DNA of 64,000 nt, from NCBI GenBank assembly GCA_017165825.1, contig CM029384.1:19361158-19425157 (forward strand), given 5' to 3'. Numbering within the stretch: the first letter of the stretch is position 1; each line of letters starts with the position of its first letter. Under the pieces are notes generated by a model. The model had not been told where the DNA came from. It saw nothing but the letters and a program-made list of their open reading frames with translations, and did no database searches. Of this stretch, positions 47,753 through 58,900 are shown one piece after another. A program made the translations under genes and the position numbers. The DNA comes from Hepsetus odoe. Its lineage: Eukaryota > Chordata > Actinopteri > Characiformes > Hepsetidae.

Positions 47753-48440
47753 CAAGTCAAGTCAATTTTATTTATATAGTGCTTTTTAAAGCAGCGTTAA
47801 AAAATCCCGGTCCCAGTCCTTAGTGAACAAGCCGAAGGCAACAGAGGATTCAAGAGGGGAAGACTCAGGAGGTTTACTTTAATTCTCTGTGTCATTAAAC
47901 CCTAAATCTGTACCTTTTTACTAACAAGGAAATTAATGATTAATTAAATTAATGAAATCATGATTAACAAGTTGGTTTTCAGCCTAGACTAGTAGATAGG
48001 CAGGACAATCTAAGTAAGCTTGTAGATTCGTAACTTGAGAGAAATTCTGGAGCGAGGCCATCCTGGGCATTATAAGTCAAAAGTAGAATTTTATAGTCGA
48101 TGCACATTTTGACTGGAAGCCAGATTCTTGGTTAATATAGGTCTAATGTGTTAACATTTTCTAGACTCTAGTTGCCACGTTTTGCACTAACTGGAGTTTG
48201 TAAAGATTTCTACTGGAACATCGTGACAGCAGGGCATTACTATCTAATACTATCTAATCGTGAGGTTATAAAGATGGGAATTAATTTTCCTGCATCATGC
48301 AGCGATAGCACACTTCTCAACTTAACTATGCTTAGAAGATGAGGAAAAGCAGTAATGTTTCCAATGTATTTATTTAGAGATAGTGCTAAATCAATTGTGA
48401 CGCATAGACTTTTAACAGTTTATACAGGATTAACATTTTA
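47753..48440 (-). mobile_element. LINE-3'-end-like repeat, family not named
   Basis: CAAGTCAAGTCAATTTTATT followed by TATATAGTGCTTTTTAAAGC is the antisense tail typical of several fish non-LTR elements. The rest (GAGCGAGGCCATCCTGGGCA, TTGTGACGCATAGACTTTTA) is a repeat I recall but cannot name. Confidence 0.45.
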
Positions 48441-48600
48441 ATTAACATTTAAAAATTGTTAGCAAAAAAAAAAAAATACGGGGAAAAAATAAATGCAAGA
48501 GTATGTGGTCTTTAAAGCAATTCTTACAAGAATGCTAATGTGCTAATGAGGTTGGCTATAGAAGATGTTTGAGGAATGACATTATTGTAATTCCATGCAG

Positions 48601-48692
48601 GTCATCCCAAAGGACTACAAGACGATGACAGCTTTAGCTAAGGCTATCTCAAAGAATGTGCTCTTTGCCCATCTGGATGACAATGAAAGGAG
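48601..48692 (+). CDS. prkar1b: prkar1b coding exon 3: start of cAMP-binding domain A
   Basis: 92 bp, acceptor CCATGCAG and donor GTAAGT. It encodes VIPKDYKTMTALAKAISKNV followed by LFAHLDDNER and leaves two bases (AG), which fit the Ser that begins the next exon in known type I regulatory subunits. VIPKDYKTMxALxKAIxKNVLFxHLDDNER is the N3A helical motif that leads into the first cyclic-nucleotide domain. The next exon, expected to begin near SDIFDAMFP, is not present before 64000, so the gene continues beyond the window. A Rex3 retrotransposon begins within about 50 bp of the donor. Confidence 0.93.
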
Positions 48693-48739
48693 GTAAGTAA
48701 AGAAAGGTCCAACTTTGTCATATCTCTCTTAAGATCCAA

Positions 48740-50290
48740 CTAATATAAGCAGGAATGGACACAACTGGTAAGGTGGTCAGATGGTTGAATGAACACTTTG
48801 TGGAACTCCTGAATTTGACAGACACGCCTTCCATGGAGGAGGCAGGGCTGGAGGATTTATGGGGTGACCATTTCCATGGCAGAATTCTCAGTGGTAAGGT
48901 GCCAGGGTAGGGCATCTTTAACGTGGGGTGGCGGTGGTCCAGTGGTAGGATACTTGCCTATGTCTCAAGAGGTCCCAGGTTCAAATCCCACCTCTAGCAC
49001 TACCACCAACTGGGTCCCTGAGCAAGACCCTTAACCCTGAGTTGCTCCAGGGGGACTGTCCCTGTAATTAGGACATGTAAGTCGCTCTGGATAAGAGCGT
49101 CTGCTAAATGCCGTAAATGTAAATGTAATGTGGCATGGATGGCTGGGGACAGTACCCAGATATCCAGTCATTGAAATGGCAGTCTGGGCTGGTGGTCTCC
49201 AGTTTTAAAAAAGGGGATCGGAGAGTGTGCTCCAATTATTGGGTTGTCACACTACTCAGCCGTCCTGGAAAAGTTTATGTCAGGGTGCTGGAGAAACAAT
49301 GCGGCTTCTGCCCTCTGGATGAAACAGCGGAACAGTTATTTACCCTTGCACAGATGCTGGAAGGGTCGTGAGAATTTGCCAAGCCAGTCCTGAAGAAGAC
49401 CAACACTGGTGTACCCTGAAGGGAATACGGGATACCAGGATTTAATTTGGTCCCTGTGTAACAGCAGTGAGTACATTGAGGTGGTTTGTGGCAGAGTGTG
49501 AAATGGTAGGGATGAGCACCTTCAAATCTGTAGCTATAATTCTCCACTTGACAAAGGTGGCATGCTCTCTCTGGGTTGGGAAGGAGTTGTTGCCTCAAGT
49601 GGAGGAGTTTAAGTATCATGGGATCTTGTTCATTAGTGAGGGTAAATGAAGCGGTAGATCAATAGACAGATTGGGACTGTGACTGCAGTTATGCAGTGGA
49701 TGTTCCCTACTATTGTGGTGAAAAGTCAGTTGAGCCAAAAGGCTAAGGCTAATTTACCAATCAATCTTTGTTCCAACCCTCCCCAATGGTCATGAGCTCT
49801 GAATGGTGAATAAAAAGTGCATAAAAATAAAAGAATAAAATCACGATTACAAGAAGCAGAAAAGAATTTCCTCTGCAGGGTGGCAGGGCACACCCTAAGA
49901 TAGTGTAAAGAGCTCAGACATCCAGGAGGAGCTTTGAGTAGAGCCGATGCTCCGCTGCATTGAACCTAGCCAACTGAGGTGTTTTGCGCATCTTGTTTTA
50001 GGATGCCTCCCAGGCACCTCCCAGTGGAGGTGCTCTGGGCATCTTGTTAGGTTGTCTCCCAGGCGCCTCCCAGTGGTGCATGACCAACTGGAAGGAGACC
50101 ACAGGGCAGACGTAGGACATGATGGAAAGATTATAAATCTTGGCTAGCCTGAGAGTGCATTAGGATCCCCCAGGATAAGCTAGTGGAAGTGGCTGGGAAA
50201 AGGAGTTTGTGCGAACCTCCTCTGTCAGCTACCGCTGCAAACCACTCCCAGATATAAAATAGATGGATGGATAGATGGATGGATGTTTCA
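48740..50290 (+). mobile_element. Rex3 LINE (RTE clade), decayed, with SINE inside
   Basis: 48770-48900 reads KVVRWLNEHFVELLNLTDTP-like sequence and LSGKVPG. After the SINE, 49140-49370 reads WQSGLVVSSFKKGDRRVCSN YW and LLSRPGKVYVRVLEKQCGF, the conserved WQTGVVVPIFKKGDRRVCSNY block of Rex3. GKELLPQVEEFKYHGILF is at 49580 and C-terminal GHLVR and PGRLP pieces at 49990-50080. It ends in an (ATGG)n-type tail near 50260-50286. Frames are broken and the FADD block was not found. Confidence 0.8.
48926..49127 (+). mobile_element. tRNA-derived SINE (family B) with L2-like tail
   Basis: A-box GTGGTCCAGTGGTAGGATAC and B-box GGTTCAAATCCC give a tRNA-like head. The tail TGTAAGTCGCTCTGGATAAG, AGCGTCTGCTAAATGCCGTA equals the 3' end of the L2 at 14700-14775. 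It is inserted in Rex3 with TAACGTGG/TAATGTGG on the two sides. Confidence 0.85.
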
Positions 50291-50552
50291 TACATAATCC
50301 AAATTTAATTTTAAAAGAGGGAATAAAGAAAGCAAACACAGAAAGAAAAAATAAATATAGAAATGGGATTTAAAGGAATACAGGAAATATAGAAACAGAA
50401 GGGATGAAAATATATGGAAAATCAGGAAAAAACAACTCCAGGGCCATTATAACATCAGCTGGGGCAGTTGGAATTGACTCCAGTATGTAAATCTGTAGGA
50501 AGAAATACATCTTAAATTTTTTTTTTTTTTTTTTTTTAATGGGAAATAAGGT

Positions 50553-50810
50553 TGATTGAAAGTGACTATTCCTGTCATTGTGAAACATAGCACAGCACAC
50601 AGTGAACCACAAAGAAATTGCACCTCTGCATTTTACCCATATGCTCATACACGTGCAGCAGGGGACAGCTATTGAAAGCGCCCAGGGAGCAGTGACTGTC
50701 CCGGTACCTTGCACAAAGGTACCTCAGGGCAACCTAATGGTCTGGGATTCGAACCCATGACATTCTTATCCTGGGGCCAACTCTCACTAGGCCACCGCTG
50801 CCTTGCTCAA
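50553..50810 (-). mobile_element. tRNA-derived SINE (family A)
   Basis: TGAAAGTGACTATTCCTGTC tail, CACGTGCAGCAGGGGACAGC, antisense B-box GGGATTCGAACCC. Head partly deleted (AACTCTCACTAGGCCACC). Confidence 0.82.
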
Positions 50811-51644
50811 GGACCTTTTCTGTGGTTGGTCATACACTTTTCTTGTACCATTGTCTAAAGTCATATTTGCTCTCATAATACTATGCTTTTCTTCTAAAAA
50901 TGAATTGGTTTATGTGTGTTAGTATAGCATATTTCTCAAGCCTGAAATGTGTCCTGTCCCCTAACAGGTTGAGGGGAGGTAGTGGGAGGAGGGAGGGCAG
51001 CTGAGAGTGGGAGCAAAAGGGGTACCCTCTGTATACTTTTTGTTGTCCTACATCACCATGACAACACAGAAGGGGAATAAAGAAGACGCATTGTGTACGG
51101 CAGTGTGGAAAATATGTTCTGGGGTAAGGAGGATTGAGTTACTCCGATCACGTAGATTCTCCACACTCTTTCCGGCCTCTGTTTGAGTCTAGGGAGATGT
51201 CACAAACACGAAGTGGTGAAGGCCAAGAAGTCTCTCCCCCTTAACCCGCACCATCTGAGCCAGACTTAAAGTTGCTGAGAATTGTGGGAACTGTGCTCAG
51301 GTGGCAGTGTCTGTTTGGCTGAGCTAAGTTTCAGTGCTGCAGAGAATCCATTATCATTGCACAGGCACCATGAAGAGGAAAGAAAGCCCTCAGCTTTCCG
51401 CTCCTAAAGCTTCCCCAGACTTCACCCAAAACAACCACAACGCACAAATCCCTCAAACACTGAGCTTTTCCAGCCTTCCGTCAGCTGCTAATTCATCACA
51501 CTCTCTCACTGAGCCTTGCCTTTGATTGGTCATCAGATAACAGATGATCATCATGTTAGAACTTGAGATGCTGTAAATGGTTTTTATCAATTCTTAAGCA
51601 TATCTAGTTTATCTTCAGGTTAAAGGTTTAAATATAATTTAAAG
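50811..51644. other. prkar1b intron, unusually GC-balanced stretch
   Basis: 50960-51330 is less AT-rich than its surroundings (GGTTGAGGGGAGGTAGTGGG, TTCTCCACACTCTTTCCGGC) and matches no repeat I know. Possibly conserved non-coding sequence. Confidence 0.4.
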
Positions 51645-51893
51645 GGGGGGGGCAGCGAGTGGCCTAGTGGATCGGAAGATTGTGGGTTCAGTTCCCCACC
51701 AGTGGGTTGCCCTGAGGTACCCTTGAGCAAAGTACCGTCCCTGTCACTGCTTCACTGGCGCTTTCAATAGCTGCCCACTGCTGCATGGTGTTTGTGTGCA
51801 TGGGTTAAATGCAGATGTCCAATTTCGTTGTGGTTCACGTGTGCTGTGCTGTGACCTCGCAATGACAAGGGTTGTCACTTTCACTTCACTTTC
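51645..51893 (+). mobile_element. tRNA-derived SINE (family A)
   Basis: GGGGCAGCGAGTGGCCTAGT head, B-box GGGTTCAGTTCCC, end GGGTTGTCACTTTCACTTCA. Confidence 0.85.
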
Positions 51894-51948
51894 ATAATAC
51901 ACATTAACCAGCATTAATAAATAAACTATGTTTTGTCCCCATATACTA

Positions 51949-52404
51949 TACAGTACTGTGCAAAAGTTTTAGGCAGGTGTGAAAAAATGCTGTAAACAAA
52001 GAATGTTTTCAGAAATATAAATAATGATTGTTTATTTTTATCAGTTTACAAAATGCAAAGTGAGCAAACACTTGCACAAAGTCAGGGATTTTGTAAGATT
52101 ATAGTCGGTGTATGATCAACCAATTTTACCAAACATTAGTGCTGATGATCATCAATGTCACATGTAGGTTAAAACACAGTCATGTTTGGAACAACCTACC
52201 AGCCAAGTTCCTTCAAAAACTGTGTGCAAGTGTACCGAGAAGAACTGATGCTGTTTTGAAGGCAAAAGGTTTGATTTCTATTTCTCTTTTGTTCATTCAC
52301 TGTATTTTGTTGATTGATGAAAATAAATGATTAACACTTCCATTTCTGAAAGCATTCTTTGTTTACAGCATCTTTTCACACCTGCCTAAAACTTTTGCAC
52401 AGTA
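51949..52404. mobile_element. Second copy of the Tc1-type element of 20034-20713
   Basis: TACAGTACTGTGCAAAAGTT at one end and its inverse AACTTTTGCACAGTACTA at the other. The interior in the opposite orientation to the first copy reads HVWNNLPAKFLQKLCASVPR. It lacks the LINE insert. Confidence 0.8.
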
Positions 52405-53245
52405 CTATATAATTTTTTTCTTTCATAAATCCAATTGTGGTCATGTGGTTTAATATACCAAAAACATTTAGAGTCATAATTAATTTTACATAACATTCTC
52501 TTTGTCCAGTTTATTTAAGAAGGCTGTTTTGCTACTGTGCATTTAAGACTGATATAAATCACTCACTCCTCCATACTTTGTCAGCCACTTGACCTGAGCA
52601 GGGTAGCAGTGATATAAATCACAGCTTTTTAGATGTCTCATTCAAAACCACAAGAGGAACCCTCCTTAAGACTTCAGTGTGAGTGGCTGAGGAGATGCTG
52701 CTGTGGAAAAATAACATACTGTATTCATGTACTGTATTCACATAAATGTGTTGAATTTTGTGACCTCGCCAAAACAACAAATTCAAAGCAAGCTGTTTTT
52801 GCAGCTTCTTTTCCAAATATGCAGTGACATGAAAAATAGTACATAACTTTAATATTTACATTCTGCATCAAACTATATTATTAAAATAATTATCAGTTTT
52901 CCATGAAATAGGTCCTTTAAGGCATGTGTCAGTTCTGTCTCAAGAGGTACTCTCATTCAGACATTCCTGGAAACTCTTTCTTGTCTCCATAGATACAGTG
53001 GCTGGCAATTATTGTGTTTGTGTCTATAATTGTGTGTGTGTGTGCGTGTGTGCCTGCCTGCCTGTGTGTGTGGTCCTGTCAGAGTGTCAATTTGCCTCAA
53101 AGATGGCCAGATTGTTGCTCATTTATATGGCTTGTGACTTTTCAGTGCTAAGTTACAGGATACTGACATCATCTCAGAATGGAAGAGAGGAAAGCCTGTA
53201 TCAAGGTTGAACCACAGATTGTTGCTTTCTTTCCTCTAAGCTTAA
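52405..53245. other. prkar1b intron, (TG)n and no gene
   Basis: Short TG-rich stretch at 53030-53070. Nothing else recognised. Confidence 0.5.
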
Positions 53246-56200
53246 TTTCAGTGTTTCTTCTTCTTCTTCTTCTTTGGCTTTTTTTGTTTAGGGGTCACGA
53301 CAGCGGATCATCCATTTCCATTTCTTCCTGTCCTCTGCATCTTCCACCTTCAAACCGACAACCTGCATGTCCTCTCTCACCACATCCATAAACCTCCTCT
53401 TTGGTCTTCCTTTTTTCCTCTTTCCTGGCAGCTCCATCTTCAACTCCCTAACCACTAGGCAGCGAGTGGCCTAGTGGTTAGGGAGTTGCCCTCACATCGG
53501 AAGATTGTGGGTTTGATTCCCTCACATGTAGGTTGCCCTGAGGTACCCTTGAGCAAGGTACCGTCCCCGTCACTGCTCCCCGCTCCACTGCTGCACGGTG
53601 TTTGTGTGCATGGGTTAAATGCAGAGGTCCAATTTCATTGTAGTTCATGTGTGCTGTGCTGTGACGTCGCAATGACAAGGGTAGTCACTTTCACTTTTTA
53701 ACTTTCACTTTCAACATCCTCCTCCCAAAATAATCCTCATCTCTCTTCTGGACATGTCCAAACCATGACATGCTTCTCTACCTTTGTCTCTAAAACATCT
53801 AACCTGAGATGTCCCTCTAAAATATAAATTTCTAATCCTGTCCACCTTCAGCTCTGCCTCCTGTCTTTTCATCAGTGCCACCGTCTCCAACCCATACAAC
53901 CTAGCTGGTCTAACCACTGTCCTGTAAACCTTTTTACTCTCGCTGGTACCCATCTGTCACAAATCACTCCAGACACTCTTCTCCATACATTCTAACCTGC
54001 CTGCACTCTTTTCTTCACCTCTCTTCCACATTTGCCATTATTCTGGACTGCTGATTCCAAGTATTCCTCCACCTTTGTCGCCTCTACTTGTTGCATCCTA
54101 ACCACTCTACTTTCCTCCCTTTCGTTCACACTCATGTATTTTTTCTTTGTTCTACTCAGTTTCATTCCTTGCCTCTCTAAGGCATCTCTCCAGGTTCTCC
54201 TCAAGCTGCTACCTATTCTTGCTACAGATCATATTATCAGCAAACATCATCCATAGGGGACTGCTGTCTAACCTTGTTCGTCAACCTCTTCATTACAACT
54301 GCAAACAAGAATGGGCTCATACATAATTCTCATACAAAACCACAACTCCTTTCTAGGCACCCTGTCATATGCTTTCTCCAAGTCCTCAAAGGCACAATGC
54401 AACTCCTTCTGACCTTCTCTGTACTTCTCCATCAACACCCTCAGAGCAAACATTGTATCTGTTGTGCTCTTTCTCTGCATAAAATCATACTGCTGTTCAC
54501 TAATCATCAGCTTTTTGCTTAACTTAGCTTCCACTATTCTTTCCCATAACTTCATGATGTGGCTGATCAACTTTATCCCTCTACAGTTTCTACAGCTCTG
54601 TGCATCACCCTTATTCTTGAAAATCGGTACCTGTACACTTCATCTCCACTCCTCAGGCATCCTCTCACTATCCAATATTGTGTTAAACAATCTGGTCAGA
54701 AACTCAACTGCCATCTCCCCTAACCATCTCCATGCTTCCACTGGTATGTCATCTGGTCCAACAGCCTTTTCACTCTTCATCCTCTTCATTGCTTCCCTTA
54801 CTTCCATCTTGCTTATTTGCTGCACTTCCTGGTTCACTATCCTCACATCATCCAATGTTCTCTCTTCTCTCCTTCCATCTGCTCAATTTGCTCTGCTCAC
54901 TTGTGAGTTCATTTCCAGTTTTATCCTTAATTGCCCTGACCTTCTGCACATCTTTCCCTGCTCTTTCTCTCTGTCTATCCACTCAGTATAGGTCCTTTTC
55001 TCCCTCCATACTGTCCCACCTCTCATACAATTCACCAAACACCTTATCTTTATCTTTTGCCACTGCTTTCTTCACTCTGTGTTTGTAATCCTGTAGTTCT
55101 GTATCTTCCTGTACTCCTGTCTACTTTCTTAATCTCTCTGACTATCCCACTTCTTCTTTGCTTGCCTTTCTTCTGTATACACTCCTGGTCTGCGTTCCAC
55201 CACCAGGTTTTCGTTTTGCTCCTTCTTCCTTCAAGAAGTCACACCAAGTACCTTTCTAGCTGTTTGCATTACCATTTCTACAGTAGTTTCCCAGCAATCT
55301 AGTAGCTTTTTAGCTACACTCTCCCCTATCACAACTTTGCAGTCTCCACTCTCCTTCAGATTGACCCTCCTGCAAAGAATATAATCCACCTGTGAGCATC
55401 TTCCTCCACTCTTATACATCACCCTGTGCACCTCCCTCTTCTTAAAATAAGTATTAACTACAGCCATTTCCATTCTTTTGCAAAATCTACAACCATCTGT
55501 CCTTCAGCATTCCTCTCCTTGACACCATACCTCATCACCTCCTTATCACCTCCGTTCCCGTCACTAACATGTCCATTAAAGTCTGCACCAATCACTACTC
55601 TCTCTCCCCTGGGTACACTCACTATCACTTCATCTAACTCCCTCCAGAAATGTTCTTTCTCCTCCATCTCACAACCAACTTGTGCACTGACAGTATTCAT
55701 TAACACATCTTCAACTTCCATCTTCAAACTCATCACCCTCTCTGACACCCTCTTCACCTTCAAAACACTCTTCACATACTCTTCCTTCACGATAACATCT
55801 ACCCTATTCCTCCTTCCATCCACACCATGGTAAAACTTAAACCCTCCTCCAATACACCTGGCCTTACTACCCTTCCATCTAGTCTCATGCACACACCAAA
55901 TATCAACCTTCCTTCTCCCCATCATATCAGCTAATTCTCTCAGTTTACCAGTCATGCCACATTCCAAGTTCAAAGCTTCCACTCTCCTCCACTTCCTTCT
56001 CACCTACTGCCTCTTGGCCTATCTTTCTCCTCTTCTTCTTCTCTTTTGGCCAACAGTAGCCCAATTTCCACCAGCACTGCACACTGGTGGCAGTTGTTGT
56101 TAACCCAGGCCTCGACTGATCCTGTATGCAAATCTGTTTTGTTGTCCACATATTGATTTGCCTAAGGTTTTACACCGGATGCTCTTCCTGATTTAAATCT

Positions 56201-56275
56201 CCCCATTTAACCAGGCTTGCGACTGGCATGAAGAAATACACTGGCTTGTACATCTCTAGTGGCAGGGTTTTTCAG
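53246..56275 (-). mobile_element. RTE-clade LINE, near full length, SINE inserted
   Basis: Antisense order: leader (56275-56005), endonuclease (55458-56003: KVDIWCVHETRWKGSKARCI, RVVIGADFNGHVSD, with NTYFKKREVHRVMYKSGGRC following in another frame), RT (54640-54855: KSEKAVGPDDIPVEAWRWLG; 54268-54570: MISHIMKLWERIVE and DLEKAYDRVPRKELWFCMR). The 3' end has MSVNEREESRVVRMQ, VYRTVVRPARLYGLETVALM and a final (GAA)n tail. The active-site FADD region is deleted near 54240. A SINE interrupts the 3' part at 53459-53696. Confidence 0.87.
53459..53696 (+). mobile_element. tRNA-derived SINE (family A) in the RTE element
   Basis: A-box TGGCCTAGTGG, B-box GGGTTTGATTCCC, end GGGTAGTCACTTTCACTTTT. TTCAAC occurs on both sides (53438-53443 and right of 53705), a likely target duplication. 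An inverted copy of the first 20 bases precedes it. Confidence 0.9.
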
Positions 56276-56925
56276 TTTTCAGTGTTTACAAGCTATAAAA
56301 CTTGGTACATGTTGTTGTTATTATTACACTTTAGTAATTATTTAACTGATATGGGAAGCAAACTATGAGTGTCACATTGCTTTGGCTGTATTATAGATAT
56401 AGTGTACAGTGCTGAAAGAGAAAAGAGAGAGATTTGATAAACTTGATAGATCCATTAGTTACTGTAAATCCTGTTTATTATTGCACTATAATACTTTTTA
56501 CCCATTTCACCATGCCTGTGTGAAATGTTGTAATGCTTTGGAAGCCTGCTGTAAAAATTGTTGGTGACATAAGGGAATGACCCATGATGTAATCTCTGTG
56601 GCAGTAATTGATTAGCAACTTGTTCAACCAGCATGGAACATTCACATTGGGCTCAGAGCCCTACATTATAACTGGCTGTGAGAGAATGACTGTTCCTTGA
56701 AGGCAAGGTCTGGCCTGAGCAAATACTGGATGTCAAATCTGTTGTCCATCAGGGGAATGAAGACCATTGCAGAAGAAGGATTTAAGGAGGGCACTGAGCT
56801 TTGTTGCTTATGCTTGGTTCATATATGGAAGCTAAGCTGCAACAACAGACCATTTCCACTTTTCCACTGTTTATTTCCACTTTGTAAATTTTGAAACCTA
56901 CTACTTACCTAAACATGGTTTCCAA
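56276..56925. other. prkar1b intron, no feature recognised
   Basis: The frame at 56697-56894 has no family resemblance. Confidence 0.5.
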
Positions 56926-57065
56926 ACACAGTGCACCCCTTCATGGCAGCAAAACTGCTTAATGACAGTAGCCATTTGCAGCAGGATAATATTGCAAGAA
57001 TTGTTCATATGTTTGAAACATATGACAGAGAGTTTGAGGAGATGATAATTGTGCCACTGCATATG
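56926..57065 (+). mobile_element. Tc1-like transposase fragment next to another Tc1
   Basis: GTGCACCCCTTCATGGCAGC, TTTGCAGCAGGATAATATTG and ATTGTTCATATGTTTGAAAC follow the QQDNAP region of the GATCAGCCATAA-family transposase. Heavily decayed. Confidence 0.5.
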
Positions 57066-57073
57066 TAAATTAA

Positions 57074-58520
57074 TACACTGTTCAAAAAAATTAAAGGAAC
57101 ACTTTTTAATAAGGGTTTGGTATTAAGCCAGTTAAACCTCTGGGATATTGATCTGGTCAGTTAAATAGCAGCTTAAATAGCACCTCTGGGATATTGATCT
57201 GGTCAGTTAAATACCCTTGAGCAAAGTACCGTCCCTGTCACTGCTCCCCGGGCACTTTCATAGCTGCCCACTGCTGCACTGTTTTTGCATGGGTTAAATG
57301 CAGAGGTCCAATTTTGTTGTGGTTCACTGTGTGCTGTGCTATGACCTCGCAATGACAAGAACTTTCACTTTCACTTTCATGAAGCAATACCTGGACCCTA
57401 CAGAGGCTGCACAGTCAGTCCAACTCCACCAGGATAGCACATCAACATGTGCCATTGCCAGAAGGTTTGCTTTGTCTCCCAGCACAGTCTCAAGAGTGTG
57501 TAGGAGATTTTAGGAGACAGGCAGTTACTCTAGGGGAGCTGGACAGAGGTCCTTAACCCATCAGTAGGACCGGTATCTGCTTCTTTGTGCAAGGAGGAAC
57601 AGGATGAGTACTACCAGAGCCCTACAAAGTGACCTCCAGTGGGCCACTGCCATGAATGTCTCTGACCAAACCATTAGAAACAGACTTCATGAGGGTGGCC
57701 TGAGGGCTTGATGTCCTCTAGTGGGCCCTGTGCTCACTGCCCGGCAACATGGAGCTCGACTGGCATTTCCCAGAGGACACCAGAATTGGCAGGTGCCCTG
57801 TGCTTTTCACAGATGAGAGCAGGTTCACTCTGAACTCATGTGACAGAAGTGAAAGGGTCTGGAGAAGCCGCAGTGAACTTTATGCTTTACAGCATGATCG
57901 GTTTGGTGGTGGGTCAGTGTTGGTCTGGGGAGGCATATCCATGGAGGGATGTACAGACCTGTACAGGATAAACAATGGAACCCTGACTGCCATTAGGTAT
58001 CAGGATGAAATCCTTACACACATTGTTAGACCCTTTTTGGTGCAGTGGGTCCTGGGTTCCTCCTGGTGCATGATAATGCCCGGCCTCATGTGGCAAGAAT
58101 ATTCAGGCAGTTCCTGGAGGATGAAGGAATTAATACTATTGACTGGCCTCCACGTTCACCTGACCTAAATCCAATAGAACATCTCTGGGACGTCATGTTT
58201 AGGTCCATCCAATGCTGCCAGGTTGCACATCAGACTGTCCAGGAGCTCAGTGATGCCCTGTTCAGGATCTGGGAGGAGATACCCCAGGACACCATCTGTC
58301 CTCTCATAAGGAGCAAGCCCCGACGTTGCAAACAGGCACGTCAGGGCCATACAAACTACTGAGTACCATTTTGAGTTGCTGCAATGACATTTCAGCAAAT
58401 TGGATTAGTCTGTCGCATCAGTTTTTCCATATCAGTGTAGATATCCAGCTAGATTTTTTTTTTCCAATTAAGATCTGATGTGTTTTCAAAGTGTACCTTA
58501 AATTTTTTTGAGCAGAGTAT
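57074..58520 (+). mobile_element. Tc1-like transposon, transposase broken, SINE in 5' part
   Basis: Left end TACACTGTTCAAAAAAATTA and AAGGAACACTTTTT; right end AAAGTGTACCTTAAATTTTT then TTGAGCAGAGTAT are inverted repeats. The transposase starts MKQYLDPTEAAQSVQLHQDS (57379), has the helix-turn-helix IARRFALSPSTVSRV, TDESRFTLNSCDRSERVW, SVLVWGGISMEG, then VHDNARPHVARIFRQFLEDE and RSPDLNPIEHLWD with the last acidic residue, and ends ...HTNY. Several frameshifts make it inactive. Confidence 0.9.
57214..57383 (+). mobile_element. SINE (family A) fragment in the Tc1 element
   Basis: CCCTTGAGCAAAGTACCGTC to CTTTCACTTTCACTTTCA. The head is missing. It lies just before the transposase start. Confidence 0.85.
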
Positions 58521-58900
58521 ATTTAACAACCGTTTAATGTCTCTGTTATATTACAGTACCATGAAGAACTAATCTTTTGTCCAATATCTTGATATGGACT
58601 TTTGATCCATGAGCATTTAAAGTGCTGAAAACTTAAATGAAGATCTGGGCTGTGCATGTGTTGTGTGGACTCTTAACTTTCTTGGCTTTAGCTCTGGCCT
58701 TGGCAAGCTGTTCTGTGTGAAGGAACCATCACTGTTATGCCTCACTCCACAGTTATGTAAGCTGCCTTAAATTTGTTCTTCCCATTAAAACTTTATCATC
58801 TGTTTTGATTATCTAAGGAATGAGGTAGCTGGTCCTGCTGATCTTAAGCAGGTTGCAATGTTTATTATGCAATATTTAGCCTCTTACTGAAAGCGAAAGT
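58521..58900. other. prkar1b intron, no feature recognised
   Basis: Nothing recognised. Confidence 0.5.

Noticed and set aside
53459..53530. Functional tRNA gene
   Set aside because: A and B boxes are present, but the sequence is the head of a SINE repeated many times, with no cloverleaf that I can trace.
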